A DNA stretch of 64,000 nt from Anaeromassilibacillus sp001305115 (GTDB taxonomy: Bacteria; Bacillota; Clostridia; Oscillospirales; Acutalibacteraceae): the NCBI GenBank assembly GCA_042854365.1, contig AP031437.1, forward strand, positions 1,426,001-1,490,000. Reading direction: 5' to 3'. Of this stretch, positions 25,595 through 34,732 are shown in pieces (the stretch's first letter is position 1; each line of letters opens with the position of its first letter). The position numbers and the translations under genes are program-made. The notes beneath the pieces were generated by a model. It was not told where the DNA came from, did not search any database, and saw nothing but the letters and a program-made list of their open reading frames with translations.

Positions 25595-27346
25595 TTAAGC
25601 TGTGCCATTACGGTTCCAACCGCGGCTGTTTTCTCGGACGGTGACGAAATCTTTGTAGATACCACCTGCCTGTATGAGCTCTTCATGGGTCCCGGACTGG
25701 GCGATTTTACCGTTGGCTATGACAAGAATTTGATCGGCCCCCCGGATCGTGTTCAGACGGTGGGCGATAACCAAGAGCGTCTTGCCCCGACAGAGTTCAT
25801 TGATAGCCTCCTGGATGTAACTCTCATTGTCAGCGTCCACACTGGCAGTTGCTTCATCCAGAATTACAATAGGGGCATCCTTTAAAATGCAGCGCGCAAT
25901 CGAGATCCGCTGTTTCTCTCCTCCGGAAAGGGTCTCGCCGCCCTCACCGACCATCGTTTCAAATCCATCGGGTAAGGCCATAATGAAATCGTAACAGCGC
26001 GCTTTTTTGGCTGCTTCCATGACTTCTTCGCGTGTAGCATCCGGACGGCCCATACTAATGTTATTATAAATGGTATCTTGAAATAGATATACTCGCTGAA
26101 ACACCATACTGATATGATTCATCAGATCGTTCAACTTGACATTTCGGACGTCCTTACCGCGAATCATTACTTGACCGGATTGAACATCCCAAAAACGGGT
26201 TAAAAGGTTGGCAATCGTCGATTTTCCTCCACCCGAAGGACCTACCAAGGCGATCATTTGGTTCCGCTTTAGATCGAAGGAAATATTGTGCAGTACCTCT
26301 TTGTCCCCATATGCGAAGCGGACATCTTTGAACTGAACCTCCGGCGTTTTACTTTTCTCGGGAATCCGATCCGCGCCGTCATCAGGGAGTTCTTTTTCGT
26401 GGAATACCTCTTCAATACGATCCATGCAACTGTTCATTACCGTCAAGCGTGTGGCTTGCCCATATAATGCTTTCAAAGGACCGAAAAGGTCGAAAACAAA
26501 AAGCATGATGCCAACTAGGAACGTCACATCCAATAGAGCTTGGCTGTTGAGAAACATAGCAACAGCGATAATCGTTGCTGCTCCAAGCCCATAGACCATA
26601 TTTAACCAGCGTTGCCAGGGGGCATGATTTTCCTCAAAACGGAGATTGGTTTCACAGCTTTGCCGGAAATTTTCGGAGAGTTCCTTGGATTTTTCTCCCA
26701 ATAGATTATAGGTCTTGATGATACTGATGCCTTCGGTGAAATCGAGAACTGCTTCGGTTAGATTCTCGCTTTGTTCTTGGCGGGTGTAGGAATCTATAAC
26801 AGCCTCCTTTTTCATGCCCTTGGCGACCAGCAGAATGACCAATAAAATAGCAAGGCCAGCAAGGCCAATCCAAATGTTGAAAAAGAACAAAAAGACCAAC
26901 ATAATTGCTTCTGCAAAGATATAGCTCATCATGTCGGCAAGGACGGTCATACAGTTTTCTTCGATAAATACCATATCGGTGGACAGAACAGAGCTGATTT
27001 TTCCAATGTTGCCTTCGGTGAAATACCCCATGGGCATCCGCCGCAGATGGGCGCCAAGCTCCATGCGCATATCCGAAAAGACCATAAATCCAGCTGCGGA
27101 TTGTAACCGATCTGCAATGTGATGGAAGACAACCTGCAACAGGACACAGGCGACCATTGCGATTCCATACCATAGGCACAGTTCCTCTGTAATAGTATTT
27201 TCGTAAAAGGCAGCAAGCGCCAGGAAAGCCAACATGATGGGAGCCTTGGCAAGGAGGGACTTTAAAAAGGAAAAAATAAACGCAATCTTGATTCGATTTT
27301 TATAAGGGCCAGAAACCGCAAGAATTCGTTTCATCAGAGTAATCAT
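25595..27346 (-). CDS. ABC exporter-type half-transporter, pair A second subunit
   Basis: 583 residues: six-helix type I exporter domain (about 1-310) then ATPase domain (about 335-583). Seen: Walker A GPSGGGKST, signature LSGGEKQR, Walker B VILDEAT, H-loop IAHR, all intact. ATG at 27346 overlaps the preceding gene's stop by four bases, so the pair is translationally coupled and should form a heterodimer. Its closest look-alike in the window is the gene at 38046 (shared GYF..NIG segment). Such pairs next to TetR or AraC regulators include drug exporters and YbtPQ-like metallophore transporters; the substrate is unknown. Confidence 0.9.
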   Translation of the reverse strand: MITLMKRILAVSGPYKNRIKIAFIFSFLKSLLAKAPIMLAFLALAAFYENTITEELCLWYGIAMVACVLLQVVFHHIADRLQSAAGFMVFSDMRMELGAHLRRMPMGYFTEGNIGKISSVLSTDMVFIEENCMTVLADMMSYIFAEAIMLVFLFFFNIWIGLAGLAILLVILLVAKGMKKEAVIDSYTRQEQSENLTEAVLDFTEGISIIKTYNLLGEKSKELSENFRQSCETNLRFEENHAPWQRWLNMVYGLGAATIIAVAMFLNSQALLDVTFLVGIMLFVFDLFGPLKALYGQATRLTVMNSCMDRIEEVFHEKELPDDGADRIPEKSKTPEVQFKDVRFAYGDKEVLHNISFDLKRNQMIALVGPSGGGKSTIANLLTRFWDVQSGQVMIRGKDVRNVKLNDLMNHISMVFQRVYLFQDTIYNNISMGRPDATREEVMEAAKKARCYDFIMALPDGFETMVGEGGETLSGGEKQRISIARCILKDAPIVILDEATASVDADNESYIQEAINELCRGKTLLVIAHRLNTIRGADQILVIANGKIAQSGTHEELIQAGGIYKDFVTVRENSRGWNRNGTA

Positions 27347-29094
27347 TTGTTCTCCACTCCTTTCGCGGTGCTGACTTTCCACTGCGCACTGCCTTCTGCC
27401 GCTTTCCAAAGTTTCTGATATTCTGGACAACTTTCCAGGAGTTTCTGATGCGTACCTACTGCCGAAAGTTTGCCGTTTTCCAACACACAGATTTGGTCGG
27501 CCCCAACAATGGAATAGAGACGGTGCGCAATGACGATGACGGTTTTTCCCTTGATAACCTCCGCAATTGCTTCGTTCATTTTCTCTTCATTTTCCGGGTC
27601 CATAAAGGCAGTCGCTTCATCCAGAACAACAATGGGGGCGTTCTTTAAGATTGCACGGGCCAGCGAAATACGCTGCCGTTCACCGCCGGAGAGCTGTTTG
27701 CCGCCGTCGCCAGCCATGGTGTGGATGCCATTCTCCAATCTGGAAAGGAATTCTCCGCACTGGGCCTTTTCAGCCGCAGCCATGACTTCTTCATCGGTGG
27801 CGTCCAACTTTCCCAATCGAATATTCTCCATCAGGCTCATATTGAATAGAAACTGCTCCTGAGCTACATAAGAAATCTGGTTATTCAGTGCCTCGATACT
27901 CATTTCTCGAATATCTTGCCCTCCAATCCGGATGGAGCCACCGGTGACATCGTAATAATGGACCAACAGTTTCGCTAACGTTGATTTTCCGCTTCCAGAT
28001 TCACCGACAAAAGCAGTGAGACTCCCTTCTGGAACGTTGAGCGTTATTCCGTGTAGAACTTCGTCCTCCTTGTATGCGAAATGGACATTCTCAAAGGAGA
28101 TGTTATGGTTTTTCCCTCGGAAAGAATTGTTTGTCTGCTGAAGAGCGGGAGCACTCATCATTTGCTCCAAAGTCGTTATTTTGAAATTGATCTGAGGAAG
28201 AGTGGACATAAAACCCAATGCCCGCAACAACGGTGCACCAACGCCAAAGGACATACACAGGACCAGAGCGAGATCCGGCAAAGTAGAGTTCCCTTGTAGT
28301 ACCAGATAGGCGCCGATTGGGAGGGTAAACAGTGCAACGCAGGGGAGAATGCTATTATACAGGGCCATCCATGGCCAACATACTTTATACCAGGCTAGGG
28401 TAAAGTCCCGATACCCGCGGACATCCTTCTCAAAACGGTGGTAGGATTCTCCATCCCGGTTAAAGACTTTCACAACCTCCATTCCATTTATGTATTCAAC
28501 GATAGTGTTATTCATCTTTTGAGCAGCCGCATAATACTGTCCCATTTTGCTAGTACCTGCGCGGTACATGGCCATCATTGCCGCCAATCCCAGAGGCAGA
28601 GAACACAGGGAGAGGAGGGCAAGTTTCCAATCAACAAAAAACATGGCAATAAAAACAAGGGCAGGAACAGCCAGATTCGCAATCCCTTCCGGCAATGCAT
28701 GGGCTAAAAGAAGCTCGATGGACTCGATGTCATCTATGAACATCTTTTTGATCGAACCGACGCCTTTTTCTTGGATGACACCGAGTGGTTGCTTCTCCAG
28801 TTTTCCCTGTAGAGAGATGCGCAAATTCTTCAGGGTATGATAAGCGGACCGGTGGGAGAGGGAGAGCCCCCATACGTAAAATACCGCATATAAAATACCG
28901 CAGACGGCAATCGCAAGGATGCGCCAGATCACATATCCAGCGTCGACTGACTCCCGCATGAGCAGGGGGCGTATAAGCTGGTAGATGAACAGAAAAGGAA
29001 TGACGTTCATCACCATGCCAATCAGCATCGCAACCATGGCAGAATAGGTGGTTTTTCGGTATTCGCCGGCATATTCCAATACTTTTTTAAACAA
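27343..29094 (-). CDS. ABC exporter-type half-transporter, pair A first subunit
   Basis: 583 residues with N-terminal membrane domain and C-terminal ATPase. Seen: Walker A GESGSGKST, LSGGERQR, Walker B VVLDEAT, IAHR; all complete. The coupling-region sequence LGVIQEKGVGSIKKMFIDDI resembles the gene at 36278. ATG at 29094 with AAGGAGG upstream. Lies 69 bp downstream of the TetR gene on the same strand, with a terminator-like hairpin and palindromes between, so it probably has its own promoter. Confidence 0.9.
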   Translation of the reverse strand: MFKKVLEYAGEYRKTTYSAMVAMLIGMVMNVIPFLFIYQLIRPLLMRESVDAGYVIWRILAIAVCGILYAVFYVWGLSLSHRSAYHTLKNLRISLQGKLEKQPLGVIQEKGVGSIKKMFIDDIESIELLLAHALPEGIANLAVPALVFIAMFFVDWKLALLSLCSLPLGLAAMMAMYRAGTSKMGQYYAAAQKMNNTIVEYINGMEVVKVFNRDGESYHRFEKDVRGYRDFTLAWYKVCWPWMALYNSILPCVALFTLPIGAYLVLQGNSTLPDLALVLCMSFGVGAPLLRALGFMSTLPQINFKITTLEQMMSAPALQQTNNSFRGKNHNISFENVHFAYKEDEVLHGITLNVPEGSLTAFVGESGSGKSTLAKLLVHYYDVTGGSIRIGGQDIREMSIEALNNQISYVAQEQFLFNMSLMENIRLGKLDATDEEVMAAAEKAQCGEFLSRLENGIHTMAGDGGKQLSGGERQRISLARAILKNAPIVVLDEATAFMDPENEEKMNEAIAEVIKGKTVIVIAHRLYSIVGADQICVLENGKLSAVGTHQKLLESCPEYQKLWKAAEGSAQWKVSTAKGVENK

Positions 29095-29110
29095 CGTTCC
29101 TTCCTCCTTT

Positions 29111-29129
29111 GCTAATTAGCCTTAGCTAA
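29111..29129 (-). promoter_or_regulatory. Palindromes upstream of ABC pair A (possible operator)
   Basis: GCTAATTAGC (29111-29120) is a perfect 10-bp palindrome and TTAGCTAA (29122-29129) a perfect 8-bp one, directly before the ribosome site of the ABC gene. They are placed to be a regulator site, but differ from the GATAATnnAATTATC repeats at the TetR promoter. Confidence 0.4.
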
Positions 29130-29137
29130 CTTTGCGA

Positions 29138-29165
29138 CAAAAAAGAACCTCTCTTAGGAGAGGTT
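29138..29165 (-). terminator. Terminator of the TetR gene
   Basis: Minus strand AACCTCTC / GAGAGGTT stem followed by CTTTTTTG. The stem begins within the TetR stop codon. Confidence 0.8.
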
Positions 29166-29799
29166 ATGAGCCGGGCTCACAGAAAGCAAATGCTTTTTGC
29201 CAGTTAAAGAGATTACACACAATCCGGCAATGGGCTTCAATTTGTTCCCAGGAAAAGTCGTGGATGAAAGGCTCATAAATCGTGGCCCAAAATGCCGAGA
29301 GAAGGATATGAAGTTCCTGTTGTGAGATATCTGAACGGCAGAGATTTCGTTTTTGGGCTTCCTTCAAAAAAACGCTGGTTGCCTCGGTTAACATCTCGAC
29401 CCAATCATGCTGAAAATTGGCATAGGCAGTCCCTTCAGCACATTTGAGCAAAAGGGTAAAACCATCATGCCGTTCATATAAAAATCGGAACCACCACATC
29501 ATATCTTCTTCGTCCATGTACCATTCTCGGATTAATTCATCATCGGATAAAGCGCTTGCATCTCTGCCACCTCTTTGTTTGGCGACAGCATTTAAATCAG
29601 CGACCGTATTGGCAACCACAACACAAAATAGGTCCTCTTTTCCCTTGTATCGCTTATAAAGGGCGCCTGTGGTAATTCCTGCACCATCGCAGATTGCTTT
29701 GAGCGAAGTGCGTTCAAAACCATTTGCCAAAAATTCTTTTTTGGCACTTTCTAAGATCCGCGGATCGATGGAATGATCTGGAGTTGCCAGAGAAACCAC
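29164..29799 (-). CDS. TetR-family transcriptional regulator
   Basis: About 211 residues. N-terminal HTH: ILESAKKEFLANGFERTSLK, then ICDGAGITTGALYKRYKGKEDLF, the TetR signature. The C-terminal ligand domain is Trp-rich (EEDMMWWFRFLYERHDGF). The start is uncertain: the frame opens at GTG 29799 but AAAGGAG overlaps it; CTG at 29790 has better spacing (ATPDHSIDPRI...). Tandem palindromes at 29814-29843 are the likely self-regulatory operator. It probably controls the ABC pair downstream. Confidence 0.9.
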   Translation of the reverse strand: MVSLATPDHSIDPRILESAKKEFLANGFERTSLKAICDGAGITTGALYKRYKGKEDLFCVVVANTVADLNAVAKQRGGRDASALSDDELIREWYMDEEDMMWWFRFLYERHDGFTLLLKCAEGTAYANFQHDWVEMLTEATSVFLKEAQKRNLCRSDISQQELHILLSAFWATIYEPFIHDFSWEQIEAHCRIVCNLFNWQKAFAFCEPGS

Positions 29800-29813
29800 T
29801 CCTTTCCTATGCT

Positions 29814-29843
29814 GATAATTTAATTATCGATAATCTAATTATC
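29814..29843. promoter_or_regulatory. Tandem 15-bp inverted repeats, probable TetR operator
   Basis: GATAATTTAATTATC (29814-29828) is followed directly by GATAATCTAATTATC (29829-29843). Each is a near-perfect palindrome and the copies differ by one base. They lie 15-44 bp upstream of the tetR start. Confidence 0.7.
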
Positions 29844-29966
29844 AATATATCATGCAATCGTTGTTCTGTCAAATTTCTTTACAAGGGGTAACTTTAAAAG
29901 CTTTTTTTGAATATGTTTTTCATTTAAAGGATAACAAAAATATCCAAAGATTTGTTGGGAAGACCA

Positions 29967-29994
29967 TTGACAAGGAAACGGGGTATACTATAAT
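29967..29994 (+). promoter_or_regulatory. Promoter of the MarR-ABC operon
   Basis: TTGACA (29967-29972), 16-bp spacer, TATAAT (29989-29994). The -10 overlaps the left edge of the large palindrome that follows. Confidence 0.8.
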
Positions 29995-30022
29995 TGATAT
30001 ATCAACTGTTGATATATCAATT
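29992..30022. promoter_or_regulatory. Perfect 31-bp palindrome, probable MarR operator
   Basis: Arms AATTGATATATCAAC and GTTGATATATCAATT flank one central T. Each arm itself contains TTGATATATCAA. It covers the transcription start, so a bound dimer would block the promoter. Confidence 0.8.
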
Positions 30023-30047
30023 AGAGGATTGCCAAGAGGTGAAAACA

Positions 30048-30503
30048 ATGGAAAACACATTTTATATGCGGTTATACCGTACATTTCATGCCCAGAGGGG
30101 ATACCTTCGCTCGCATTTGGGCCTGTCCGGATTGGGAAATGGACAACCGAAGCTGTTGGTCTATTTAGCGGGGCAAGGACCTTGCAGCCAGAGACAGTTG
30201 GCAGAATATTTCGAAATTGATCCGGCTGCCGTGTCCCGCATGCTGTGTACGATGGAAAAAAGCGGATTTATAACAAGAGGAATCAATCAGGAGAGCCGGC
30301 GAAGCGATCGAATTGAACTTACAGATCAAGGGCGCCGTTATGCAAAAATATGGAGAAAAAACTATCAGGATATGGAGGAGCGGATGCTTAAGGGATTTAG
30401 CGATCAGGAGCGGGAGCAATTTGCCGAATATCTGTTGCGTTCCTATCAAAACTTTCAAAACCAAAAGGAGGAACAGGTATGCGAGACATCAAACGACTGT
30501 TAA
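30048..30503 (+). CDS. MarR-family transcriptional regulator
   Basis: 151 residues with a winged helix: SQRQLAEYFEIDPAAVSRML, MEKSGFITRGINQESRRSDRI (recognition helix and wing, DxRxxR-like RRSDRIELT), then LTDQGRRYAKIW. ATG at 30048 with AAGAGGTG upstream; an earlier in-frame start at 29994 lies inside the operator. It overlaps the next ABC gene by 25 bases. It is expected to repress its own operon and respond to a small molecule exported by the transporter. Confidence 0.93.
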   Translation: MENTFYMRLYRTFHAQRGYLRSHLGLSGLGNGQPKLLVYLAGQGPCSQRQLAEYFEIDPAAVSRMLCTMEKSGFITRGINQESRRSDRIELTDQGRRYAKIWRKNYQDMEERMLKGFSDQEREQFAEYLLRSYQNFQNQKEEQVCETSNDC

Positions 30504-32242
30504 AATACATGGGCCCCTATCGGAAGGATATGGTGATTGGAGCCCTATTGGTTTTGGTGGAGACTTGTTTTGAGCTCGTTATCCCCGTATTGATTGCCGA
30601 CCTAATTGATGTTGGTGTGGTGAATCGCGATGTCGATTACATTATTTCTAAGGGACTCCAGATGGGGATTTGTGCCATATTAGCGCTGATTACCGGTCTA
30701 TTATATGCGCACTTTGCTGCACGAACGGCTTATGGCTGGGGTGCCCAAATCCGAGAGGCGCAATATGAGCGGGTTCAAAATTATTCTTTTTCCAATTTGG
30801 ATCACTTTGATACCTCCTCTTTGATTACGCGCATGACGACGGATGTAACGGTGCTTCAGAATGCAATTAACGGCGGCTTCCGGCCATTGGTTCGCGGCCC
30901 GGTGATGCTGATTATGGGAGTGGCGTTGTCCTTTTGGATGAACCCGCAGCTGGCTTTTGTCTTTGTAATCTGTGCTCCTTTGTTGGGGATCGTCCTGTTC
31001 TTTATTCTCCGCAAGGTAGGACCGATGTACAGCCATTTGCAAAAGGTGGTAGACCGGTTAAACAACGTCGTCCAGGAGGGGTTAACTGCGATTCGTGCAG
31101 TCAAAGCCTTTGTGAGAGGAGAGTATGAAGAAGAGAAATTTCAAAGTGTCAATACAGATTTGATGGAATCCAGCCGGACAACGTTTCATTATGCGGTTTT
31201 GAACCTTCCTGCTTTTCAATTTGTTATGTATACCGCGATTGTACTCATCATGTGGTTTGGCGGAAATATGATTTTGGCTTCTACGTTGCAGGTGGGAGAT
31301 CTTACCGGTTTTTTGAGCTATGTCATGCAAGTGATGAACTCTTTAATGATGATTGCAAATGTGTTTCTACTGCTTACGCGTTCATTGGCCAGCGCGCGCC
31401 GTATCAGCGAGGTTTTGGACGAGCAGATTGTGTTGTCCACCCCCAAAAATGCCATGACAGAGGTCCATGACGGGAGTGTTGATTTTGAAAATGTCTCCTT
31501 TAAATATCGCGAAGATGCGCAGGAATATGCACTCTCTGGGGTAACTTTGCACTTTAAGCCTGGGCAAACGATTGGAATTTTAGGCGGAACCGGTTCCTCC
31601 AAAACGACGCTGGTACAGCTGATTCCACGGTTGTATGATGCTACAGAAGGCGTTGTAAAGGTGGGCGGACGCGACGTACGGGAATATGATCTTAAGGTAT
31701 TGCGCGATTCGGTTGGAATGATTTTACAAAAAAATGTACTTTTTTCCGGTACTGTGCGAGAAAATTTGCAATGGGGAAATCCGGAGGCCGATGACGACAC
31801 CCTATGGGCGGCTTGCCGGGCAGCTTGCGCGGATGAATTTTTACAGCGGATACCCAAAGGGCTGGATGCAGATCTGGGCCAGGGAGCCAATAATATCTCC
31901 GGTGGACAGAAACAGCGGCTATGTATTGCCCGTACATTGTTGAAACATCCGAAGGTGCTGATTTTTGACGACTCCACCAGTGCGGTGGATACAGCGACGG
32001 AGGGAAAGATTCGTACAGCCTTGTCTGCTCTTACCAATGTGACGAAGATCATCATTGCGCAGAGGATTACCTCCGTAATGCATACGGATCAGATTGTCAT
32101 TTTAGAGGACGGCAAAGTGCACGCTATTGGAACCCACCAGGAGCTATTGGAAACCGATCCAATCTATCAGGAAATTTATCGATCTCAAATGAAAGGGGGA
32201 GAGGAATATGGCGGCGCAACAGCTCAGTGCCAAAAAGCCTAA
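30479..32242 (+). CDS. ABC exporter half-transporter, pair B, with degenerate ATPase site
   Basis: 587 residues: type I exporter membrane domain then ATPase domain. The ATPase is degenerate: Walker A reads GGTGSSKTT (Ser at about residue 374 in place of Gly), Walker B reads LIFDDSTSAVD (Asp at about 498 instead of catalytic Glu), and the H-loop His is Gln (IIAQR, about 528). The signature NISGGQKQR is intact. This is the pattern of the non-catalytic-site subunit of heterodimeric exporters such as TM287/288 and BmrCD. ATG at 30479 with AAGGAGG. Likely a multidrug-type exporter under MarR control. Confidence 0.92.
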   Translation: MRDIKRLLKYMGPYRKDMVIGALLVLVETCFELVIPVLIADLIDVGVVNRDVDYIISKGLQMGICAILALITGLLYAHFAARTAYGWGAQIREAQYERVQNYSFSNLDHFDTSSLITRMTTDVTVLQNAINGGFRPLVRGPVMLIMGVALSFWMNPQLAFVFVICAPLLGIVLFFILRKVGPMYSHLQKVVDRLNNVVQEGLTAIRAVKAFVRGEYEEEKFQSVNTDLMESSRTTFHYAVLNLPAFQFVMYTAIVLIMWFGGNMILASTLQVGDLTGFLSYVMQVMNSLMMIANVFLLLTRSLASARRISEVLDEQIVLSTPKNAMTEVHDGSVDFENVSFKYREDAQEYALSGVTLHFKPGQTIGILGGTGSSKTTLVQLIPRLYDATEGVVKVGGRDVREYDLKVLRDSVGMILQKNVLFSGTVRENLQWGNPEADDDTLWAACRAACADEFLQRIPKGLDADLGQGANNISGGQKQRLCIARTLLKHPKVLIFDDSTSAVDTATEGKIRTALSALTNVTKIIIAQRITSVMHTDQIVILEDGKVHAIGTHQELLETDPIYQEIYRSQMKGGEEYGGATAQCQKA

Positions 32243-34052
32243 AAATCTCCGCTATACGATCCGCATGTTGTTGTCCTATATGGGGCGGCACAAATTGATT
32301 CTCCTGGTGGTGGCGGTTCTGGTAACCATCAGCGCCTTGGCGAATTTGTTGGGAACGTATATGATACGCCCGGTGGTCAATAACCTTGTATCTGGAGAAG
32401 TGGATACATTGCTCAGTGGGGTGATATTGACAGCGGCGATTTATGGAATAGGGGCACTCTCCGCCTATGGTTATACACAAGCGATGGTCAAGGCGGCACA
32501 GCAGGTATTGTTTGATATTCGCCGGGATCTGTTTGCGCATCTACAAACATTGCCTCTCAAATTCTTTGATACGCAGAGGCACGGCGATATTATGAGCTAT
32601 TTCACCAACGATGTGGATACGATATCCGATGCGTTAAACAACAGCTTTGCAATGGTTATTCAGAGCTTTATCCAGATGGTGGGGACGCTGGTTATCCTGT
32701 TTATCTTGAATTGGCGCCTATCGCTGATCGTTGTGGTATGTTACGCAGCGATGTTCCTTTATATCCGTTTCAGCGGGAAACGCAGTAAAAAATACTATAC
32801 CCGTCAGCAGGCCAGTCTTGGCGATTTGGATGGCTACATTGAAGAGATGGTCAATGGGCAAAAAGTCGTAAAGGTATTTAATCATGAAGCAGCGAATCTA
32901 AAAGAGTTTCAAAAGAAAAACGAGGCCTTGCGTAAAGCGGGTACAGGAGCCCAAAGTTATGCAGCTACAATGATTCCCGCAGTGGTCAGCATTTCCTATA
33001 TCAACTATGCCATTGTCGCTGTATTGGGGGGAATCATGGCACTACAAGGGACAACGGATGTCGGAAGTTTAGCAAGTTACTTGGTTTTTGTCCGGCAGGC
33101 TGCCTTGCCAATCAATCAGTTTACTCAGCAGAGCAATTTCCTTCTGGCAGCTTTGGCAGGCGCGGAACGCGTCTTTAATGTGATGCAACTCAAGCCAGAG
33201 ATTGACGAAGGGAAGGTGGACTTGGTCAATGTGGAAGAGAAAGCAGGGCAATTCGTTCCCTGCGAAAAAAAGACGGGTCGTTGGGCATGGCGCAAAATGG
33301 ATGGGACATTGGTTCCTTTGTGTGGCGATGTTCGATTTCAAAATGTCGAATTTGGCTATGAATCCAATCACCCGGTCCTGAAAAACATCACCCTCTATGC
33401 AAAACCAGGACAGAAAATTGCCTTTGTAGGCTCTACAGGGGCGGGAAAGACCACCATTACGAATCTGATTAATCGGTTTTATGACGTACAGGGCGGCTGT
33501 GTCACATACGATGGGATCGATGTCAAGGACATCAAAAAAGAGGCACTTCGGCATTCCTTGGGGATTGTCTTACAGGATACCCACCTCTTTACCGGGAGCA
33601 TTGCAGATAATATTCGCTTTGGAAAGTTGGATGCGACCGATGAGGAGATCAGGCGGGCAGCTCGCATTGCCAATGCGGATTCTTTTATTCGACGGTTGCC
33701 ACAGGGATATGACACCATGGTGACCGCTGACGGCGCCAATCTTTCACAAGGGCAGCGGCAACTTTTGGCCATTGCCAGGGCAGCTGTGGCAGACCCACCG
33801 GTACTGATTCTGGATGAAGCAACCTCCTCCATCGATACCCGTACGGAATCTCTGATTGAAAAAGGAATGGATCAGCTGATGGAAGGGCGTACAGTATTTG
33901 TGATCGCCCATCGTTTGAGTACGGTGCGCAATGCTGACGCGATCATGGTACTGGAACATGGACAAATTGTGGAGCGCGGGGACCACGAAGATCTGCTTTT
34001 GCAGAAGGGGCGATATTATCAGCTTTATCATGGCATGTTTGAACTGAGTTGA
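32208..34052 (+). CDS. ABC exporter half-transporter, pair B, catalytic partner
   Basis: 614 residues. Complete Walker A GSTGAGKTT, Walker B LILDEATSSID and H-loop IAHR, but a divergent signature, LSQGQRQ. Together with the degenerate partner this gives one consensus and one degenerate nucleotide site. An insertion between membrane and ATPase domains (CEKKTGRWAWRKMDGTLVPL) is typical of this clostridial subgroup. ATG at 32208 overlaps the preceding gene by 35 bases. Confidence 0.92.
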   Translation: MAAQQLSAKKPKNLRYTIRMLLSYMGRHKLILLVVAVLVTISALANLLGTYMIRPVVNNLVSGEVDTLLSGVILTAAIYGIGALSAYGYTQAMVKAAQQVLFDIRRDLFAHLQTLPLKFFDTQRHGDIMSYFTNDVDTISDALNNSFAMVIQSFIQMVGTLVILFILNWRLSLIVVVCYAAMFLYIRFSGKRSKKYYTRQQASLGDLDGYIEEMVNGQKVVKVFNHEAANLKEFQKKNEALRKAGTGAQSYAATMIPAVVSISYINYAIVAVLGGIMALQGTTDVGSLASYLVFVRQAALPINQFTQQSNFLLAALAGAERVFNVMQLKPEIDEGKVDLVNVEEKAGQFVPCEKKTGRWAWRKMDGTLVPLCGDVRFQNVEFGYESNHPVLKNITLYAKPGQKIAFVGSTGAGKTTITNLINRFYDVQGGCVTYDGIDVKDIKKEALRHSLGIVLQDTHLFTGSIADNIRFGKLDATDEEIRRAARIANADSFIRRLPQGYDTMVTADGANLSQGQRQLLAIARAAVADPPVLILDEATSSIDTRTESLIEKGMDQLMEGRTVFVIAHRLSTVRNADAIMVLEHGQIVERGDHEDLLLQKGRYYQLYHGMFELS

Positions 34053-34212
34053 CAAGATGCGGCCGCTGAGACCATTTCTACGTAAAAAAGCAAACAATTG
34101 CATTGTAGAAAATCCTGTGGTTGAATTCATAACAAGGAAGCCATTTTTTTAGAAAAATGTGAACATGAAACAATGTTTGCTGCAATGATACCGACTCCGC
34201 AATCAAGAAAAA

Positions 34213-34260
34213 GAGCGCCCCGAAGCTGACCAATGGCCATGATTCGGGGCGCTTCTTTTA
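34213..34260 (+). terminator. Terminator of the MarR-ABC pair B operon
   Basis: AGCGCCCCGAA / TTCGGGGCGCT stem followed by TCTTTTA. Confidence 0.88.
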
Positions 34261-34297
34261 TCGAATCCATTTAAGATTCGTTTGAATAGCGGTTTAC

Positions 34298-34732
34298 CTA
34301 TTTTTGCGCTTTTTTTCGAAATTCTCCAGGCAATAATCCTGTGCTCTTTCGAAATAATTCTGCAAAACGGCTGGCACTGGTATATCCTACTGTTTTTGCT
34401 ATCTGACCGATGTTCAAATCTGTGTCAGAGAGAAGGTGTTCTGCTTGACTTATGCGGGATTACTGGAGATACTCTGTAAGGGTACAGCAATTGTATTGCT
34501 TAAAATTTGTTTGCAACTTAGTTTTTCCCATGCATGCGATTTTTCCCAATTGCTCTAATGTGACATCTTGGACATAGTGGCCGTTGAGAAAACAGGCGAT
34601 AGTTTCCAGCAGCTCTATATCCTGCGGTGAAAAATGCTATTTGTTCGCCTGCCTTTCCTTAGACTTTTTACTCCGCTCAACAATCAGGGTAACTTTTCCC
34701 TCATAGAAGAGTTTGGTGGCCGTTCCTCTTTA
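34298..34732 (-). pseudogene. Decayed AraC-family regulator gene
   Basis: Minus-strand reading gives KLFYEGKVTLIVERSKKSKE, then HFSPQDIELLETIACFLNGH, QDVTLEQLGKIACMGKTKLQ, and the second HTH (IGQIAKTVGYTSASRFAELF, RKSTGLLPGEFRKK), all clearly AraC C-terminal domain in one frame. The frame is broken by TAA at 34730-34732, TAG at 34637-34639 (before HFSPQ) and TAA at 34460-34462 (after LTEYLQ). The natural stop is at 34298. The effector-domain half is missing or unrecognisable upstream. It may have regulated a neighbouring ABC pair; the intact AraC gene at 35113 is of a different subtype. Confidence 0.85.
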
